This document shows, piece after piece, positions 60,956 through 64,000 of a stretch of DNA of 64,000 bases. The stretch's first letter is position 1; the number at the start of each line of letters is the position of its first letter. The notes below the pieces were generated by a model. The model saw nothing but the letters and a program-made list of their open reading frames with translations, had not been told where the DNA came from and did no database searches. Source of the stretch: an uncultured Acidaminococcus sp. (GTDB lineage: Bacteria > Bacillota > Negativicutes > Acidaminococcales > Acidaminococcaceae); NCBI GenBank assembly GCA_900538365.1, contig UPXT01000007.1, positions 1 to 64,000 of the forward strand. Reading direction: 5' to 3'. The position numbers and the translations under genes were made by a program.

Positions 60956-61786
60956 TTATCTTCCAGCGGTTTCCTCACTCATGGAAACGACAACGAGGTT
61001 ATGCTCATTGGCAAGGGCAAGGGCCTGTTCTCTTTCCACAAAAAGAGTACGGCCGGTTTCCATGACGATGCCGGCACAGCCTGATTCAATCATGGATTCC
61101 ATGGTCTTTACACCTACACCGGGCACATCAAAGCGATGATCCTGAGCCGGTTTGGCCGTCTTTGCGACAATGGCCCCCCTGCCCAGGCTGCCGCCGCGCT
61201 TGATGCAGGCATCGGTACCTTCGATGGCTTCCACGGCCATAATGGCCATGTCTTTGACGACGACCGTTTGACCAATATCAAGACCGCCAATCTTTTTAGC
61301 CATCCTGAAACCATATTTCATGTCTTCCCATTCCTTATCCGTTGGTTTACGGCGGCTAAGAACACCTTCTTCCGGCATGATGTGCTTGAGGAAGAGGGTC
61401 TGGTCCATGACATGGATTCCCGTCTCTTCCAGTTTTGCCACAAGGGCATTCATGATGGTGTCGTCATGACGATCCGGCAGGGACATAAGGAGCTTTACAG
61501 CCTGCCAGTCCGGAATGAGGATGCCTCCTTTGTAGAGGATTTCTTTTGTCACCTTGCCAATCATGGTGACTTCGCTGACCCCTTCATTTTTGAGGGTGCT
61601 GAAGATTTTCCCAACTTTGCCGATATTGATTGCATAAAAGACGTCGGCTTCCTTGGGGAGGTCTTCATGGGTTTCGGGCACAAGGGCGATAGCGACGGTG
61701 CGGTAACCAGCCTGTTTGGCACCGCGTACGACGTCAACAGGCAAGTGTCCTACGCCAGCAAGGACGCCTAAGGTCTTTTCCATCAT
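60956..61786 (-). CDS. lpxI: LpxI, UDP-2,3-diacylglucosamine pyrophosphatase
   Basis: Cleaves UDP-2,3-diacylglucosamine to lipid X in lipid A synthesis, replacing LpxH. The 276-residue protein starts LGVLAGVGHLPVDVVRGAKQ, with VTKEILYKGG, RHDDTIMNALV and the catalytic-domain PGVGVKTMESMIESG. The ATG at 61786 is seven bases from GGGAG; a second ATG follows directly. Four bases after lpxA. No lpxB follows, unlike some relatives. Confidence 0.93.
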   Translation of the reverse strand: MMEKTLGVLAGVGHLPVDVVRGAKQAGYRTVAIALVPETHEDLPKEADVFYAINIGKVGKIFSTLKNEGVSEVTMIGKVTKEILYKGGILIPDWQAVKLLMSLPDRHDDTIMNALVAKLEETGIHVMDQTLFLKHIMPEEGVLSRRKPTDKEWEDMKYGFRMAKKIGGLDIGQTVVVKDMAIMAVEAIEGTDACIKRGGSLGRGAIVAKTAKPAQDHRFDVPGVGVKTMESMIESGCAGIVMETGRTLFVEREQALALANEHNLVVVSMSEETAGR

Positions 61787-61790
61787 GGAA

Positions 61791-62600
61791 TCACTCCCTC
61801 CCGTGGGAGACGGACGAACGGCAAATACCCCGTTCTACGCTGCGTAAAAAGCGCATAAAATGCTCAACTTCTTCGTAGCTGTCAAGTTCCTGTTCCATAG
61901 TGGCAATAGCATCGGGCAGGGAAAGGCCACGTTTATAAAGGATCTTATAAGCCTTTTTCAGCTCCCGGCGAACAGGCATGGCAATTCCTGCACGGGAAAT
62001 GCCCACGCTGTTAAGGCCTGCCACGACGGGCGGGTTGCCAGCAACGATGACAAAGGGCGGTACATCCTGGTTGATTCGGCTCATGCCGCCGCACATGCAG
62101 TTGCGGCCAATCTTGGTGAACTGGTGCACAGCCGTGAGACCGCCAATGACGGCGCGGTCTTCGACAATGACGTGACCGGCCAGGGTCGCCACGTTGCTCA
62201 TGATGACGTTGTTGCCGACAATGCAGTTATGGGCAACATGGGTATAGGCCATCATCAGGACATTGTTGCCGATGCGCGTTTCATTGCCCTCCCCAACAGC
62301 GCGATGGACAGAAGCACATTCGCGGATGGTGACATGGTCACCAATGATGGTCGCCGTATCTTCCCCTTTATATTTAAGGTCCTGGGGCACTTCCCCAATG
62401 CTGGCCCCCTGGAAGAATTCACAGCCTTTTCCGATGGTCGTACGCCCCGTAATGACAACATGCGGATGAATGATGGTCCCTTCCCCAATCTTGACATCCG
62501 GTCCAATGACTGAATAAGGACCAATCTTTACGTTTGGGCCAATCTGTGCATGCGGGTCGATGATTGCTGTTTCATGAATTAAACTGGAATCTGCACTCAT
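61791..62600 (-). CDS. lpxA: LpxA, UDP-GlcNAc acyltransferase
   Basis: First acyl transfer of lipid A synthesis, moving a hydroxyacyl chain from ACP to UDP-GlcNAc. The 269-residue protein is a left-handed beta-helix of hexapeptide repeats (IHETAIIDPHAQIGPNVKIG) with catalytic His in MAYTHVAHNCIVG. The C-terminal helical part begins near SVGISRAGIAM. Between fabZ and lpxI in a clear operon. Confidence 0.96.
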   Translation of the reverse strand: MSADSSLIHETAIIDPHAQIGPNVKIGPYSVIGPDVKIGEGTIIHPHVVITGRTTIGKGCEFFQGASIGEVPQDLKYKGEDTATIIGDHVTIRECASVHRAVGEGNETRIGNNVLMMAYTHVAHNCIVGNNVIMSNVATLAGHVIVEDRAVIGGLTAVHQFTKIGRNCMCGGMSRINQDVPPFVIVAGNPPVVAGLNSVGISRAGIAMPVRRELKKAYKILYKRGLSLPDAIATMEQELDSYEEVEHFMRFLRSVERGICRSSVSHGRE

Positions 62601-62617
62601 ACTGATTCACCCCTTGT

Positions 62618-63058
62618 TTATTGCTTGTTCTCGGCCAGAGCAAAGAAAAAGTCCCCTTCGCAGGCCGGTTCCCCATCGACGGTGCCTTCGCAGTGGGCAA
62701 CGCCCATGTTGCCTTTGATTTTCGTAATGACTGCCGTCGTAACGAGCTGATCACCCGGTTTGATTGGACGGCGGAAACGCACCTTGTCAATCTTGCCAAA
62801 GACAGCAATCTTGCCGCGGTTTTCTTCCGGATAAAGCAGCGTCACGCCCCCAACCTGTGCCATGGCTTCAATGAGCAGGACACCCGGCATGATGGGATTA
62901 CCCGGGAAGTGGCCCATGAACTGCGGTTCGTTGAAGGTGATATTCTTGATACCCACAGCCCGTTTCATCGGTTCCAGTTCGACCACACGGTCAACGAGGA
63001 GCATGGGATACCGATGGGGAAGGATTTTTTGGATTTCCTGAATGTCTAACGTAATCAT
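62618..63058 (-). CDS. fabZ: FabZ, 3-hydroxyacyl-ACP dehydratase
   Basis: Dehydrates 3-hydroxyacyl-ACP, competing with LpxA for the same substrate class. The 146-residue protein has IQKILPHRYPMLLVDRV and the active-site HFPGNPIMPGVLLIEAMAQ with His and Glu. Co-location with lpxA and lpxC couples phospholipid and lipid A supply. Confidence 0.97.
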   Translation of the reverse strand: MITLDIQEIQKILPHRYPMLLVDRVVELEPMKRAVGIKNITFNEPQFMGHFPGNPIMPGVLLIEAMAQVGGVTLLYPEENRGKIAVFGKIDKVRFRRPIKPGDQLVTTAVITKIKGNMGVAHCEGTVDGEPACEGDFFFALAENKQ

Positions 63059-63100
63059 TTTCTTGACTCCTTACTTTCAAAATCTAAGGCGCTGCGGCGA

Positions 63101-63949
63101 TTACTGGGCCGGATTCGCCTTGCGGTAGGCATCGATTTGGCGGGAAACGCTGTCGTTGAAGGCGTGCCCCGATTTCATACAGATAACATGGGCCGATATG
63201 GGTCCTAACAGATACAAGTCACCAATGACATCAAGGATCTTATGACGGATAAGCTCGTCAGGGAAGCGGACCTTGGACAGGGTTCCCCCATCCTTAGTAA
63301 AGACAACGACATTCTCGACGGTGCCGCCAAGACCAAGGCCCATCTTGCGCAGTTGGGCAATTTCCTCTTCAAAGGCCACGGTTCTTGCCGGAGCAATTTC
63401 CTGGGAGAGCGTATCCCCCGCATCCGTAACATCAAGGACCTGGGTCCCAAGCAGCGGATGGGGATTGATGGAGGTAAAGGTCACGCGAAAGCCGTCATAA
63501 GGCAGGACCACAAGATAGCGGTCGCCGTCATAACAGCTGAAGGCGTGATCAATGGCGTAGACGTGACGCGGTGCGTCCTGTTCAAGAAGGCCTATCCTTA
63601 AGATAGGATCCATGAAGCCTTTGGCTGAACCATCACCAACAGGCGGTTCGGCGCTGTTCATTTCGATATAGCAGTTATCAATGGCAAGGATGGCAAGGGC
63701 GGCCATGACGTGTTCGATGGTCGTGACGCTGGCTCCGTTTTCAGTCAGCGTCGTGGCTCGTGTCGTTGCCGAAATATTTGAAGCAATGGCCCGCACACTG
63801 GGCCGGCCCTCAAGATCCGTACGGATAAAGACAATCCCTGTGTCCGCAGGAGCCGGCTTCAGCGTCATCGCAACTGGGTTGCCGGAGTGGAGCCCAATCC
63901 CGTCACAGCAGACATCTGCTTTGAGGGTGTGCTGTTTATTGTTGTCCAT
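63101..63949 (-). CDS. lpxC: LpxC, UDP-3-O-acyl-GlcNAc deacetylase
   Basis: Zinc hydrolase for the committed step of lipid A synthesis. The 282-residue protein has TIEHVMAAL, NSAEPPVGDGS, the zinc-site HKILDVIGDLYLLG and GHAFNDS near the C-terminus. It starts at 63949 with AAAGGTGAT upstream. Head of the lpxC-fabZ-lpxA-lpxI group within the window; more genes may precede it. Confidence 0.97.
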   Translation of the reverse strand: MDNNKQHTLKADVCCDGIGLHSGNPVAMTLKPAPADTGIVFIRTDLEGRPSVRAIASNISATTRATTLTENGASVTTIEHVMAALAILAIDNCYIEMNSAEPPVGDGSAKGFMDPILRIGLLEQDAPRHVYAIDHAFSCYDGDRYLVVLPYDGFRVTFTSINPHPLLGTQVLDVTDAGDTLSQEIAPARTVAFEEEIAQLRKMGLGLGGTVENVVVFTKDGGTLSKVRFPDELIRHKILDVIGDLYLLGPISAHVICMKSGHAFNDSVSRQIDAYRKANPAQ

Positions 63950-63955
63950 ATTGAA

Positions 63956-64000
63956 TCACCTTTCTATGTTCGATTGCCCGTCATGGGCGTGCTGAAATGC
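63956..64000 (-). CDS. Possible 3' end of an upstream gene
   Basis: One minus-strand frame is open from the window edge to a TGA at 63956-63958 just before lpxC (ending DGQSNIER). The other two frames close earlier. lpxD or an OmpH-like gene would fit by gene order in related bacteria, but nothing here identifies it. Confidence 0.25.
   Translation of the reverse strand, partial: AFQHAHDGQSNIER

Noticed and set aside
63101..63949. Prophage or conjugative element at the right edge
   Set aside because: Only housekeeping lipid A genes are present; no integrase, portal, relaxase or attachment-site signals in the window.
1..64000. CRISPR array
   Set aside because: No series of short direct repeats with regular unique spacers was found, and no cas gene. 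The dispersed repeats are too long and irregular.

Overview
The window reads as chromosomal DNA of a diderm Firmicute (Negativicutes; an Acidaminococcaceae-like bacterium is the best guess, from gene content and base composition only). Diderm evidence: an lpxC-fabZ-lpxA-lpxI lipid A cluster and a YadA/Hia-type trimeric autotransporter with an ESPR signal. Firmicute evidence: strong AGGAGG-type ribosome binding sites, ThiW and ThiT thiamine S components, a secA-prfB pair, long-form HPF, CsaB and a NiaR-type regulator. Several genes start with TTG or GTG. Long antisense ORFs are common and were treated as shadows.

Layout. 1-5.6 kb (+): thiW, sbcD-sbcC, then an hchA-marR stress operon with a good promoter and a candidate operator. 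5.7-13.8 kb (-): a two-component system whose sensor has a Met/His/Gly-rich outer loop, a small secreted protein, a PMCA-like Ca2+ P-type ATPase, mgtE, a small secreted protein and an RlmI-like methyltransferase. 14-24.6 kb: a MATE exporter, DAHP synthase with an ACT-domain protein, lone metQ, malic enzyme, rdgB-yfcE, a thioesterase/membrane protein/CofE-like operon, tRNA-Arg(CCG) and nfo-thiT. 24.7-37.4 kb (-): a tightly packed envelope series, secA, prfB, DUF5693, csaB, ftsE, ftsX, an EnvC-like M23 protein, ctpA and a hybrid sensor protein that has lost its phosphoacceptor histidine. 37.9-43.4 kb: hpf, a polar amino-acid ABC operon with an ARG-box-like promoter, and two tandem orphan amino-acid binding proteins. 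43.8-51.9 kb: a short HD-GYP protein, a GNAT enzyme, a zinc-ribbon membrane protein, the 1131-residue adhesin, a K+/H+ antiporter and a NimA-like protein. 51.9-56.5 kb: repeat-rich accessory region with divergent lysR/yeiH and an IS3-family fragment. 56.5-64 kb: an RraA-like protein, NiaR-like regulator, an unknown membrane protein, another orphan binding protein and the lipid A cluster.

The most unusual content is a family of composite intergenic repeats at five sites. It is built from recurring modules that keep stem-loops while the stem sequences change. At two sites it is extended by a 470-bp structured element present as two equal-length direct copies bracketing lysR-yeiH and the IS remnant. 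The other main points are a predicted pseudokinase ending the ftsEX/ctpA series, a Met/His-rich sensor loop, ARG-box-like sites on two transporter promoters, and perfect inverted repeats at the lysR/yeiH and DAHP synthase promoters. Promoters, operators and terminators were read by eye; family names come from recognised motifs, not from searches.
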